Source: Miscanthus floridulus
Lineage: Eukaryota > Streptophyta > Magnoliopsida > Poales > Poaceae
Reading direction: 5' to 3'
Length of the DNA: 64,000 nt
NCBI RefSeq assembly: GCF_019320115.1
Contig: NC_089594.1
Coordinates: forward strand, 22,606,409-22,670,408
Both the position numbers and the translations under genes were made by a program. The notes beneath the pieces were generated by a model. That model was not told the origin of the DNA. It saw only the letters and a list, made by a program, of their open reading frames with translations, and did no database searches. Within the stretch, counting starts at the first letter, position 1, and each line of letters starts with the position of its first letter. Positions 1-11,400 of this stretch are shown here, piece by piece.

Positions 1-1678
1 GCGTCTAATTAAGGTGGGGAAAAGATTCCCTAGGCCATGGCGAACACGATGGTGGTGTCTAGGTGGCGGCCGGGGCTTTCCAGGGCGTTGGCCATGGCAG
101 TCGGCGGCTTGGTCGTGGCGGTGCTCGCCGGCGGGGCAGCTAGGGGCCGTTCCAAATGTCTTGGTGCCCTGTTCCCTTTCATACGGCCAGCGGGTGACCG
201 GGACAAGTGACGATGGCGACCAAAAGACGTGGTGGAGTCCGCACACGGTGATGGTGCACGGCAGAACTCTGGCTGAGGTCCGGTGCTCGTGGCCGGGGTG
301 CTGTGATCGGCTAACAGGGTCTCGGTCTACGCGGCTACCCTCCGGGCATCCTGGCGGTGCTACGGCTACGTCCTAGACTGGTGAGGTGGCTGGGTGTGCA
401 AGTGGTGGCCGTACCATGACGGCGGCGTCGGGAGCGTGGCGTGCGCGTGCTCTGCTACGGCGTCCAGGGCTAGGAAGGGTCTCAGTAGCGAGGGGCTCAC
501 CGTTGGTGTCGAAGGCAAAAGGATGGCGGTGCAGTGGAGGGTCATGGCCATGAAGATGGAGGCAGTGCAGTGTCGACCCACGACTGTGATGAAGACGACG
601 GCGTCGTCTTCGGCTCTGATGACTTCGGCAGCACACGGGTGGCTCCATTCCTCCTCTCCCGAACTCCGTCTCAGCCCTCTTCTCTCGGTGCGGTGCGGGC
701 TGCTAGGCCACCAAGCGGCGGTGGTGGCTGAGGGAGAGGCTAAGGCTCTGGGCGTGGCTTTATAGCCGCGCTCCATGCCTCCAATGGCGTTCAGCATCGT
801 GCGGTGGAAAGGCGTGCGATGCATCCGACGGTGGCGCGAGGTTGCGTGAGCGTGGCGCAAGGGGGAGCAAGGCCATGCCCCGGGCGTGACCCCTGGCCCG
901 CTCCTGCCAATGCTGTCGGCCTCCGGTCACGCGGGTGGTTGAGGCGTGGGCGCGGAGAAGATGAATAGGAAAGCCAACAGGTGGGGCCCGGCGGGCAGTG
1001 GCATCAAGCAAGGCGGGGCGGCGCGCGGGCGTGGGCGCGCGCTGGGCTGCTTGCTGGGCTGGCCGCCCGAGTTGGGCCGGCCTGCTGCTGCGCGCGCAAG
1101 CTGGGCCGAGCAGGCTGAGCCAGCTGCGGGCCTTCTCCTTTTCTTTTCCCTTTTTCTGTTTTATTTTTCTTCTCCTTTGTTCAAATTCAAATTGATTTGG
1201 AATTTGAATTCAAAAAATAGTGTACCGTATTCATTGGAGTTTTGTAGATATGAGGCCCACAACATTCTCTTTTATATATATGTTAGGAATTTTATTTAGC
1301 TATTTTGTATAACAAAAATAGGTGTGGTTTTGTTATACAAAAATAGAATTAGTTTTCTCTTTAAACATTTATTCTTTGGTTTGAGTAATAATTACTTTAT
1401 GGTTTATTTCTTTAAGGGAGTTGTTAGGCATTACATAAAACAAATGAAAATCCAAATCACCATGTGAGTTAACAATGTATGCTATGTTTCATTTGTCAGC
1501 GTTTAAATAAACATGATTAACAAATGGCATGCCATGCTTATGTGTTGAGTTAGGTTGGGGTTAGACCTAATGCATCTCTTAGGTTGGGTTTCTATTCATG
1601 ACATTCATCAACACATGGGAGTTTTAAGAAAAATTTTGTAGTTGGTATTTTTGGTGTATGGATTTTTGGGTTGTTACA
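1..1678 (+). mobile_element. 3' end of an LTR retroelement cut by the window edge
   Basis: The stretch ends in TGTTACA at 1672-1678, immediately followed by CCATG and a gag fragment that is otherwise continuous with related copies. This is the terminus expected of an LTR (TG...CA) inserted into that gag. The first 1.1 kb is very GC-rich and the rest AT-rich, as in long plant Gypsy-type LTRs. Several frames stay open through the GC-rich part but show no domain I recognise. The other end and the matching CCATG duplication would lie outside the window. Orientation and superfamily are inferred. Confidence 0.5.
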
Positions 1679-2110
1679 CCATGTGTCCCCTTTCTCGGCA
1701 TGAGTAGCACTTTCTCTTTGATTGAGCCTTCTCTTCCTTGCTCATATGGTGCTTCTCATTACCTTGCCTCTCATGGATTGCTTGATCCTTTTTCTCAAGC
1801 TTGGTAGGACACTTAGAGGCAAAGTGTCTCATACTTCCACACTTGAAGCACTTGATGTGAGCATAATCTTTCTTCTCATCTTCATTCTTGCTCATCATCT
1901 TGGCATCTTGAGTTTGCATTGGATGCCTTGCCTTTCCACCCCTTCTAGTTTTCTTCTTCTTTATCATCAAATCACCACCATCTGCATTGTTGATCTTGAT
2001 TTGAACTTAGGGTGTCTTGTCTTGCTCAACTTATGGCTTTAGTTGAGGCTTCACTTGTTGCTTCACCAATTACTTGGTTGGGCACATTGAGGTAAGATGA
2101 CCCCAAGTGC
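1679..2110 (-). pseudogene. gag zinc-knuckle fragment, family A copy 1
   Basis: Read on the minus strand this encodes a Lys-rich stretch with one knuckle of the C-x2-C-x4-H-x4-C type (CFKC...H...C) and the beginning of a second (CYSCRERGH). It matches the central part of the longer copy at 38201-39970 and the plus-strand copy from 57286. It is broken at both sides: by the LTR element ending at 1678, and by a junction at 2110 where homology stops and a truncated LTR begins. An in-frame stop lies near the upstream end. It is a dead fragment of a nucleic-acid-binding Gag. Confidence 0.7.
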
Positions 2111-4055
2111 TAACCTAGTTTATCAAAGTGATTATGAGATAGGTAGCACTACTCCAAGTAATGAAGCAATGGTGAAGATCATGACGATGGTGATGGCATG
2201 GTGATGATCAAATGCTTAAACTTGGAAAAGAAGAAAGAGAAAAACAAAAGGCTCAAGGCAAAGGTAAAATTGTAGGAGCCATTTTGTTTCGGTGATCAAG
2301 ACACTTAGCGAGTGTGATCACATTTAGGATAGATAGCCGTACTATTAAGAGGAGTGAAACTCATATCGAAATGCGGTTATCAAAGTGCCACTAGATGCTT
2401 TAATTCATTGCATATGCATTTAGGATCTAGTGGGGTACTAACACCCTTGACAAAGTTTGTGAAAATATGCTAACATATGTGCACAAGGTGATACACTTGG
2501 TGGTTGGCACATTTGAGCAAGGGTGAAGGAGATAGAGTCAAAAAGGAGTGAGTCGCGCTGTTTACAGAGTGACCGGACGCGTCCGGTATGGTGACCGGAC
2601 ACGTTCGGTATTCGATGACGTACTCAGCGACCAGACGCGTCCAGTCGCCACACCGGACACATCCGGTATGAATTAGCAAAAGCAGTGTTTGGCAGTGCAG
2701 TCGATCCGACGCTGGCAGCGTCCGGTCTGGTGTGACCGAACGCGTCCGGTCGTCCATGGGTGCTTACTGTACTCGATCGGACGCTGAGGCTCAGCGTCCG
2801 GTTAGTTTCTACCAGACACGTCCGGTCGGCCCTGGTGGCTTACTGGACTCGACTGAACTCGGTGGTACAGCGTTCGGTCAATTAAGTCTCTGCGTTTGGT
2901 GTGAGCTTCCGGTCGTTGGCAGATCAAGTAGCAACAGCTATGATGGTTTGAACTGGACACGTGGCAGTCTGGGGGCTATCGGACACGTCCGGTATGCCGA
3001 CCGGACATGTCTAGTATTCACGACCGAAGCATCCGGTGCTGCGTCTGGTCAGTTGGACTGCAGCATTCGGTCAGCCCGTGTTATGCCCAGTGAAGGGGTA
3101 TAACGGCTCTATTTGATGGGGCTTCTATTTAAAGCCCCATGGCCGGCTCAAGCTCACTCTCTTGCACATTTTCATTGACATAGCAACCTTGTGAGCTTAG
3201 CCAAAGCCCTCCCACTCATCTCCATCATTGATCCATCATCTTTGTGAGATTGGGAGAGAATCCAAGTGCATTGCTTGAGTGATTGCATCTAGAGGCACTT
3301 GGTATTCGTGTTGCGCTGCGGATATTGCTTGTTACTCTTGGTGGTTGCCACCACCTAGATGGCTCGGTGCAGCGGTGGAGGATCGGCATGAGTTGGTGAT
3401 TGTTCGTGGCCATCTTCGGTGATTGTGAGGGGAGTTGTACCTTCCCCGGTGGAGTGTCGAAAGGTAACTCTAGTAAATTGCTCATGTCATTGAGTTACCT
3501 CACTTGTGGGTAGATTCTTGCGGTGTCCAATCATGTGGACGAGGTTTGTGAAACACCTCTTAACGGCCGAACCACCAAATATTGGTCGACACAACGGGGA
3601 CTAGCGTGTTGGCAAGCACGTGAACCTCGGGAGAAAAATCGGTTGTCTCTTGTTATTTGCATTCTCCCGGTGATTGGCTTAATCTTAATCTTGTGATTGG
3701 TTCATTCCTCTATACGGCGGTATAACCATCCTACTCACTCGTTTATATTCTTGCAAACTAGTTGTAGCAAGCTCTTTAGTGTAATTAGATTTGAGAGCTT
3801 GCTTTGCTATTTAAGTTTGCTTAGTGGAGCTCTTTAGAGTAGAAAGATTGAGAGCTCTTAGTGAGTAGTATCATAGCAAGTTGTGTGTCTAGCTATCATT
3901 GCAACTAGAATTATTGGATAGGTGGCTTGTAACCCTCGTAGAGCTAGAGCAAGTTTGCATTTTGCTATTTGTCTTACTAATCAAATTGCTCTAGTTGATT
4001 TATAGAATTTTAAATATGCTATTCACCCCCCCTCTAGCCATATTAGGACCTTTCA
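2111..4055 (+). mobile_element. 5'-truncated LTR, family B
   Basis: Plus-orientation LTR. The U3 part carries many CCGGACGC/GCGTCCGG-type motifs (about 2570-3080), followed by a TATTTAAA box, then a C-rich block near the end (ATTCACCCCCC) and the terminus ACCTTTCA at 4055. The 5' terminus is missing; at 2110/2111 it abuts a gag fragment directly. On the right the next bases (ACTCC) are integrase codons of a minus-strand Copia element, so this LTR inserted into that gene. The mate of the target duplication was lost with the 5' end. Confidence 0.65.
3126..3133 (+). promoter_or_regulatory. TATA box of LTR B
   Basis: TATTTAAA lies in the context GGGGCTTC..AAAGCCCC, at the same place relative to the U3 motif array as TATAAATA in the other LTRs of this window. 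It is likely the LTR core promoter. Confidence 0.5.
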
Positions 4056-4891
4056 ACTCCCCCCCAACGATCGGACCTGACTATCTTAATCTTTAAATTA
4101 TGTTGGTTTTCAACTTCTGCCTTAAATATCTTATAATTTATCCAATGCTTCTATTCTTTCTTTGATTGGATAAATATAGCCATAATGGGAGTAATCATCT
4201 GTGAATGTTATGAACGAATCATAACCATCCACACTCTTTATAGGAAACTGGCCACAGATGTCTGTGTGAATAATCTATAAAATTTCTACGCTTTGTTTGA
4301 CATCTTTCTTAATTTTCTTTACATACTTTCCTTTTATGCATTCTCTGCATTGTTCTAAATCTGAGAGCTCTAATAGAGGAAGAATATTATTCTTAACTAG
4401 TCTTTCAATTCTCCCCCTCGAAATATGGCCTAAACGACAGTACCATAATTTCGACGACGCATCGTGAGCTCTCTTATGCCACCATTTCCAAATTAACTCT
4501 CTGTCACCAGCTACTTTATCAGCTGGGTAGCATATGTCTTTGAAGAGCCAGTGAACTGACTCTTTATTCTATTGAGGTACTCAGTGATCGTGTCACACTC
4601 TAGGATTGAGCCCACAATTGCAGGCTTAATCGTGTTCTTTATCACAGCCAAACATTTTTTGTTGGCAGTGACCCGCTTCCTATGCTTAAGGTCATAGGAC
4701 ATCTTTTGGGATTCAAAATCCCTCCCTTTAGTTGCACAAGCGGCATCAGTCTTGTTTGTCTCCCTCGCTGGTGCCATAGGCTCAGTGGAACACGGTGAGG
4801 TGACTACCCAGTTCACCTCAGCCAAGATGAAGGACAGGTCAAACTTTTTCTTAACATAAAAAATAACAACAATTGCATACCTTGATTTCAA
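4056..4891 (-). pseudogene. Copia gag joined to integrase remnant
   Basis: From 4891 downward the minus strand encodes a UBN2-type Copia Gag segment (motifs AIVGSILECD, TEYLNRIKSQF, GSSKTYATQLIK). It then hits a stop near 4511. A shifted frame continues directly into the Gag-pre-integrase domain (LWYCRLGHISRGR, the Cys pair CRECIKGK) and the integrase core (TDICGQF, then VRSDR). The Gag C-terminus, zinc knuckle and protease are absent, so there is an internal deletion as well as stops and a frameshift. It cannot be functional. Confidence 0.7.
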
Positions 4892-4913
4892 CGTTGGTCA
4901 AAATTAAAACATA

Positions 4914-5062
4914 CAATTGTTCTTATACATTAATTCTACATCACCGTTGGGTAGAAATAGAATTAATGCATAAATCATTAAAATTTACAACTGTTCTTAT
5001 ACACTAATTCTACATCACCGTTGGACAGAAATAGAATTAATGCATAAAATCATTAAAATTAC
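4914..5062. repeat. Tandem duplication, 74-bp unit
   Basis: Two adjacent copies start at 4914 and 4988 (CAATTGTTCTTATACA and CAACTGTTCTTATACA), with few differences, in the untranslated leader of Copia remnant 0. The phrase CACCGTTGG recurs in each unit. Confidence 0.75.
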
Positions 5063-5430
5063 GATATTGTCATTAACAACGTTGGTCAGAAAATAACAAC
5101 ATCATAATCATGTCAAAATCTCTTTTTCTCCAATTAAATATCACGTTGGTTCAAAATAACTGGAGAATCAACTATTTCTTTAGCAGCGGAAACATGAAAA
5201 AATTAATTATCTATTTTTCAGAAGCATTAAACTTTTCTCAAATATTCTCTAAAAAATTATCCCGTTGTTTCAAATTTTAACAGAGATATTTAAATAGACA
5301 AATATCATCAAAATCTGCTTCTGAAAATTAAATACTCAGAACTTTATTTACTGTTCATTGTGGCCCGGCCTGCAGCTACAGTACCGGCCCATCAACAACA
5401 GTGCACGGCCTGGCCTGCCACAGCAGCCCA

Positions 5431-8058
5431 CTAGGTTTATGTGAGATACACATGTGATTAGTCCACAGATACATATGTGTGAGCAACATATTCTATGAAG
5501 GTGAAAATGGCTTGGAGATGTTGCAAAGCTCACACATGTGATGATGAAGGAGCTCATTGCACATGAGACTTGACATTGAGTCATGTGATCAAGGTGGACA
5601 AGATCAAGACAAGACTTGGCTTGATGGACCGGTTGCAAGCGTGAAGGGCAAGTCGGAGGCTTTGGAGCGAGGGACCAAGTGGCGATGAAGCTTGAGCAAG
5701 ACTTGGTGCCGATGGATGAAGGCAACGGTGAAAAGCAAGTGATGTCAAGATCGATGAACCAATATGATCACGTGATGATATAAAGTGGATCATATCATTG
5801 TTGATCATGTTGGTGCACGTGTTGCATCAACATTGGAGGAGATAGAATGGAATGCGCAAGGCAAAGGTATAACCTAGGGCATTGTTCACCGGTCATAGGT
5901 GTGTAGAGAAGTTTGTAACCGGGTTTAGGATAGATGGCCGTACTATCAAGAGGGGCAAACTTGTTTGCATATCGGTCATCTAGTGCCACTCGAGTGATCT
6001 AACTTTGCATCATCGCTAGGATTGAGTGGCGTGGCAAGTTGAGTGGCTAATCCTTTGAAAAATGATTGTGAAAATGCTAACACACACACACATAGCGGTG
6101 TACACTTGGTGGTGTTGGCATATTTCCAAAGGAGAAGAAGTTGGAGTTGATGTGGATGAACTCGGCGATGGAACAGAGGTGAGAAGGGTTCGGAACTCCA
6201 CCGGTGGAGTGTCCGCCTGTAGAGTGCGGATAGTCCGACGGTGCCACCGGCGCGCTGTTCCAAAAAGATAGGATCTCATAGAGTGGACTAGACACTGGTC
6301 ACGAAGTGACCAGACGCTGGTGGTGTTGGCACATTTCCAAAGGAGATGAAGTTGGAGTTGATGTGGATCAACTCAGCGATGGAACAGAGATGAGAAGGGT
6401 TCGAAACTCCACCGGTGGAGTGTCCACCCATAGAGTGCAGACAGTACGACGGTGCCATCGGCGCCCTGTTCCGAAAAGATAGGATCTCATAGAGTGGACC
6501 GGACACTGGTCACGAAGTGACCGGACGCTGGGTTCTAGCGTCCGGTCAGTAGTGGCAGTCAGCGGGCAGGCGTCGGTCTTTGACCGGACGCTAGCGCTAG
6601 AAGTGACTGGACGCTAACAGGGTGCGTTCGGTCAAGGTGACATGTGATGATGTAGGCAGAGCAGTGTTGCTGGAGGTGACCGGACGCTGGTGCTGCGTCC
6701 GATCACGACCGACCGGACGTGTCCGGTCATGTCTGGTACCTTACTGGAAACGACAGGACGCTGGGGTTATGCGTCCGGTCAGTTCAAGCTGGAGCGTCCG
6801 GTTGTCAGATGACCGTTGAGATCGGATGAACAACATTTAAAGAAGAGGACACGTGGCGTGCATCTCATGACCGAACGCTGAGGTCCAGCGTTCGGTCGAT
6901 CGGACCGGAGCGTCCGGTCGTCCCGAGTTTTGCCCAGTGAAGGGGTAACGGCTCTATTTGTCCGTGGGGTTATAATTAGAAGCCATGGTCGTCCTTGGGC
7001 CAAGAGCTGAGCACACTAGAGCCTTGGTGGCTTGTGTAGTAGTGCTTGGGAGCCCTCCATCACACATACACTTGATAGTGATCATTCGATTGTGTGAGAG
7101 AGCGATTCTAGTGCAATTGCATTGTGAGGTTGCATCGAGTGGCACTAGGTGATCGAGTTGCAAGCCGGTGGTGCTTGTTACTCTTAGAGGTTGCCACCTC
7201 CTAGATGGCTTGGTGGTGGTCTCCGTTGAAGCCCGCAAGAAGCTTGTGCGGTGCTCTAGAGAAGAGCTTTGTGAGGGGCATTATGCTCGCCCCGCGGGAG
7301 CCACGAAGAGCAACTCTAGTTGAGCGTGTCATTGAGCTACCCTCACTTTCGGGGTAGGTTCTTGCGGTGCCCGACGTGCGGGCTTGGCGGGTGATGTCAA
7401 TTAGCCGCCGAACCACCAAGTGAGCGGTCGACACAACAGGGACGTAGCGTGTTGGCAAACACGTGAACCTCGGGAGAAAATTCATTGTGTCAACCTTGTT
7501 CTTCCTGTTGGTTTGCATCCTCGTTACATAAGCTTGTAATTACTTTCATATACATTGTGCTTGTGTAGTTGCTCTTGTAACTAGTTAGCTTGTGTAGCTT
7601 ACTAGTTACCTTCTTGCTTGTGTAGCATAGAAGTAGCTCCCTTGCGTGGCTAATTAGGTTTGTGTAACCTTGTTAGTCACTTTGCTTAGTTTGTGTAGCT
7701 AAGTATTTGCGCTCTCTAATTTGGCATTGGTTGCCTTGTTATTGAGCATTGTTAGTGAGCATTATGTGGCTTTGTGCTCTTGCTTACTAGCATGTGTAGG
7801 AGCTCCCTTGTTGCTTAAAGTACTAGTGGCATAGGTTTGTGTGACCTTGCTTCTAGAATTGATTAGGTGAGCTCTAGCTAGCCTGGCACCTTTGTGGCTT
7901 AATTAGTATCTTTGGAAGGTGCTAGAGAACATAGATAGAGAGGTGTAGTCTTGGCTAGACCGATAGTTTTAATTCCACACTTGTTTCGGTTAGCCGACGC
8001 GATTAATTTTAGAAAGGACTATTCACCCCCCCCTCTAGTCCGCCATCTCAACCTTACA
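5431..8058 (+). mobile_element. LTR of family A, copy A1, slightly 5'-truncated
   Basis: Plus-orientation LTR matching 32428-34898 and 39987-42299 (both minus). The first ~45 bases, including the TG terminus, are missing; the 3' terminus CCTTACA at 8058 is intact. It contains the CCGGACGC/GCGTCCGG array (about 6490-6930), a degraded TATA box (TATAATTA near 6971), and the C-rich block CACCCCCCCCTCTAG before the end. No internal coding region adjoins it, so it is a solo or truncated LTR sitting in the leader of Copia remnant 0. Confidence 0.7.
6108..6530 (+). repeat. Tandem duplication, 211-bp unit, inside LTR A1
   Basis: The phrase GGTGGTGTTGGCA...TTTCCAAAGGAGA starts at 6108 and again at 6319. 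Each copy runs through CACCGGTGGAGTGTCC to GTCACGAAGTGACC. The other family A LTRs in the window have this unit once. Confidence 0.8.
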
Positions 8059-9298
8059 GCGCTGCCCGCACCCAGGCCGCAACCTGGGCCTGATTCTGGC
8101 CCGGTTGATCTACGCCATTGATGCAGATCGAACGGCCACACGCGTGTCTCGGCGGATCAAAATGTTGACCTCAGCGCCTCCACTGAAACCCTAGCGTCAT
8201 TCGCCCCTCCCTCTTCTCTCTCTACGCCCGCGCTCCTTCTCACTCAACGCAGCAGCAGCGAGCAATGATTGGAGCCAAGAGAGAGAGATGGCGCCGTCGT
8301 TCGCGGCAGCGAGACCACGCTCCCCCGTGCGGCCGGCCCCCTTTAACCCTAGTCCATTTCTTCTCTGCCTTTCTCTCTCAGCCGCGCGGCGCACCGAGCT
8401 AGCGAAGCGGTGGATCGGGCAGCCATGGCGCCGTCGCCGACCCCCTCGCCGGCGTGCGCGCTCCCCAGCAGGTGAGCGCGCCGCCGTCGAGCGGCCTGGC
8501 CGTGGAGCCCCCTTGGCCGAGCCCGGGCGAAACAGCTCCCCCGGCTTGGCCTTCTTCTCCCGCGCCGGCGAAGGGTCAGCCCGACGCACGGCGAGGTAGG
8601 TCCCTTCCCCTTTTTCCCCTTCTTCTTCGATTTGGTTCTTGTTTGTTCTTCTTAGATTCAACCGATTTGGGGATTAGGGCTAGGGTTTCTTTTCCCGATT
8701 CGATTCGTTCGAATTGGTTCATCTCTTTCATTTGATTTCTTTTCTTTTCTATTTGTACCGAATCGCTCTCTTCCCCTTCCTCGTCGTGAGTTAGGGTTAG
8801 GGTTCGGTTGAACCCGATTCAGTTTTTCTCTCAGTTTTGATTCGAGATCGGCGAGATAAGCCCCTTCTCCTCTTCCCCTTCTTCTCTTTTGGATCTTCTT
8901 TCTTTTCCTTTGGAGTTGAACCGATTTAGGGTTGGGGTTAGGGTTAGGGTTTGACTCACTGGAGTCACTATTCTTCTTCCCCAGTGAGTGCTTTGTTGGT
9001 TAGGGTTCGGCTTTGCGTGCCGAGACCTCTTTCTCTCCTCTTCTTAGATCCGAACTGGGTCAGTTCTTTTCTTGTCGTGCGCCGCCGAAGACGGCAGTGC
9101 GGCACCTTTCCCCGCGCGGTGACGGTGGTGACCGGGAGTTAAGTGATGTCCGCCACCCCCCGATCTCTTTTTAATTTTCTTTTACCCGGTTAGGGTTTCA
9201 ATCCGAAATGGATCGAACCCTTGTGGTTTCTTTGATTTCTTTTCACTGCTTTACCCCATACTAGATCTACACACTGGCAACCTTGGCTTTGATACCAT
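8059..9298 (-). other. Leader of Copia remnant 0, no convincing gene
   Basis: GC-rich to T-rich sequence between the inserted LTR A1 and the primer-binding site. It has open frames on both strands around 8197-8735, but these are composition-driven (Arg/Pro/Ala-rich) with no recognisable domain. Repeated AGGGTTAGGGTTT-like words (8640-8955) resemble telo-box motifs. I read it as untranslated leader. Confidence 0.4.
9280..9298 (-). other. Primer-binding site of Copia remnant 0
   Basis: On the minus strand the sequence directly after the LTR end (CTAACA) reads ATGGTATCAAAGCCAAGG. TGGTATCA plus AAGC is the usual complement to the 3' end of initiator Met tRNA in plant Copia elements. Confidence 0.65.
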
Positions 9299-9695
9299 TG
9301 TTAGAAACAACAGTGCCTCTAAACCGTAGATCGGGGTAAGCATCTTACTTAGGGTTCCTCTAGTTCGCCCTGACGCAGTTGCGCCGTAGCCTCGTGGACG
9401 TCGGTGTCGAGGGAGCTCGGCGCGGTGGAGTCCAGCGTGGTGGAGACGAGGTCCAGTGGCGATGCAAAGGTACGGCGGAGCCGGTGGGGCTTCCCGTCAC
9501 TGGCAGCACCCTCTTTAGATCGGGTTAAGTTTTCTGTTCGTGGTTACATCGGCTCCGGTCAACCTCGTAGTTAGAGCCGTGATCCCCACCTATCTTTGTA
9601 TAGTGCTGTGCGACAGGGGTCCACCAACAATATTAGGGTTGGACGTCTTCGATCAAGACGCAGATCCAAAAGCCCAGGCCTATTGGTAGAGATCA
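9299..9695 (-). mobile_element. 5' LTR of Copia remnant 0
   Basis: In minus orientation it begins TGATCTCTACC at 9695 and ends TTTCTAACA at 9299, directly before the primer-binding site. Length is about 397 bp. The right end is set by the TG start and by the coding sequence that resumes at 9696; an alternative shorter LTR would start near 9628. Flanking AGTAA may be one copy of the target duplication. Confidence 0.55.
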
Positions 9696-9911
9696 AGTAA
9701 CAAGGAATACAGGGCAGTGACTGCAGAAATTTTGGCACAAATGTGTGCCCCGTCGCGAGCAGATCATCAGGATAGGATCAATCGCCTCAGCTCAGTAGCC
9801 AATGCACTGTCCACTGTACGTGCGTGCATATCGATTTTGTTTTCACAGAATATTAAGGTACGTGAAATTCATGCATGTTCACCTTTACTGTTGCAGAACT
9901 TACAGGGGAAA

Positions 9912-10711
9912 GGGATGAGTTTGTTTGGGCATTACATTTATTTGGTACATTTTCTGTTAAATCTATGTATGCTGCGCTAATTAATAATAAGGTCAGAGTG
10001 TCACAGGATTTATGGCAGATCAAAATTCCTTCAAGAATAAAAATATTCTTGTAGTATTTAAAAAGATGTGTGATTTTAACCAAGAACAATCTTACACGAC
10101 GAAGCTGGAATGGTGATACGAAATGTTGCTTCTGTCACCATCCAGAAACTATTCAACACCTTTTTTCCAATGTTATTATGCTAAGTTCTTGTGGCGTGTT
10201 GTACACTTGTTGTTTGGGTTATCACCCCCTTAGTATACATGATTTATTTGTTAATTGGTCTAAGGCGGGTGGTAACATACATAATTCTTTGTTATTAACT
10301 GCAGCGTCAGCGTTATGTTGGACAATCTAGTTAACAAGAAACGAAGTAGTTTTTGATAAATGCAGACCGAAAACTTTTTTGCAGGTGCTATTCAGGGGAA
10401 CCCATTGGCTACGGCAATGGACAAGGCTGCAGCGGCGTAATGATCTACGGGATTAGCTGATTCTTATTGGGCAGCATCTGGAGACATCAGCATTGCACTT
10501 CTTTAATTCCAATGGATGGTTATCGACTAGGTTTATTGATCTTCATTAGTCAGAACTTTACTTCCCGCTTTGTTGTCCTAGTGTCTATTTGTAAGCTTGT
10601 GATCCCTGTGGGTTGTGTGCTGATCGCTGTACCGAACTTTGTAATAAGTGGCCTAATTCTACCCTAAGATAGATGAAGCCGGATATAAACTATCATTTAT
10701 CTTAAAAAAAA
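9912..10711 (+). mobile_element. 5'-truncated LINE (L1-type) tail
   Basis: Translation with a few stops gives the C-terminal zf-RVT region of plant L1 elements: DLWQIKIPSRIKIF, then the zinc-binding CCFCHHPETIQHLF and WRVV..LFGL. The 3' end shows an A-rich tail (TTATCTTAAAAAAAAG near 10698-10711). It is sense-oriented inside the host gene remnant, at or beside a splice acceptor. Only the last ~0.8 kb is present, as expected for truncated target-primed insertion. I do not see a clear target duplication. Confidence 0.7.
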
Positions 10712-11171
10712 GTTCTTAAAGCGATAGTGACTGAAACTACAAACATTGCCGAGCTTGACAAGAGGAACAGCAATTTCTCGCGTCGTTCTTATGCCTCGCA
10801 GTGCAGATACGTGAAAAGCTTGCGACAGCAGAGGCTTTTGCGGATGCGGGCACAGGGCTTCCAATGGCGAACAACATTATTTTTGCAGAGACGCTGAAGA
10901 GGATCATAGAGATGACGAACCACAGTAAGAGCGAGGATGAAGCCTGCCTCTGCCTGGCGATCATGAAGTCTGCGACTAAGCTGGTCATGTGGATGACGGA
11001 GCTCGACACCATCAGCCCCGGCTATTACTTCCGGCAGGAGAACATTGTCAAGGAACTGGAGTACGCCGTGAGGGACATGCATGGTTCACCTCGAAAGGTA
11101 CGTGGTTATGACCGGCGGTGCTGACGAGAATGCAGGCTATGTGACGCTTCAGACGCTTGTGGAAACAGCCA

Positions 11172-11400
11172 AGCCCATGTTTAGATGCCCACTGAATCGG
11201 CGCCGCCGAATTTCGTCCAGTTACTGTAGCTACTGTAGCGTTTTATTTTTATTTGGTAATAATTGTCCAATCGTTGACTAATTAGGCTCAAAACGTTCGT
11301 CTCACAAAGTACAACCAAACTGTGCAATTAGTTTTTGATTTCGTCAACATTTAGTACTCCATACATGTACCGTAAGTTTGATGTGACGGAGAATCTTCTT
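11172..11400. mobile_element. MITE-like repeat, family M copy 1
   Basis: Shares with 11878-12116, 14369-14692 (inverted) and 16157-16402 a series of conserved phrases: CTACTGTAGC, TTGGTAAT..GT.CAATC, GACTAATTAGG, TTCGTCTC, CAATTAGTTTTT, CATTTAGTACTCCAT and GATGTGACGG. Non-coding. The terminal repeats are poorly preserved in this copy. Confidence 0.6.

Larger units (their letters stand above)
4056..9695 (-). mobile_element. Copia remnant 0, minus strand, interrupted by an LTR
   Basis: In minus orientation the order is LTR (9695-9299), primer-binding site (9298-9280), a long leader (9298-8059), an inserted family A LTR (8058-5431), the rest of the leader (5430-4892), then gag and integrase remnants (4891-4056). 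The integrase is cut at its second catalytic Asp region by LTR B. No 3' half or 3' LTR is present in the window. The right LTR edge abuts codons of a host gene remnant, so the element inserted into that gene. Joining the two leader parts across the family A LTR is inferred from position and composition. Confidence 0.55.

Noticed and set aside
366..860. 164-codon minus-strand frame at the window start
   Set aside because: GC-rich LTR-like sequence with competing frames on both strands; His/Arg/Thr-rich without a domain.
4056..4070. GGGGGGGAGT on the minus strand as a polypurine tract beside LTR B
   Set aside because: These bases are the Gly codons of the integrase motif VRSDR-G-G in the minus-strand Copia remnant, so LTR B is an insertion there and not that element's own LTR.
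8197..8735. Overlapping open frames on both strands (up to 154 codons)
   Set aside because: They lie in GC-rich leader sequence of a Copia remnant, are Arg/Pro/Ala-rich, overlap each other in opposite strands and show no domain.
8925..8955. GGGTTAGGGTTAGGGTTT as an interstitial telomere
   Set aside because: Only two or three imperfect units; common telo-box-like words in plant leaders.
9280..9298. tRNA-like match (TGGTATCAAAGCC)
   Set aside because: It is a primer-binding site beside an LTR; no cloverleaf or tRNA gene. The same holds at 23110 and 31230.
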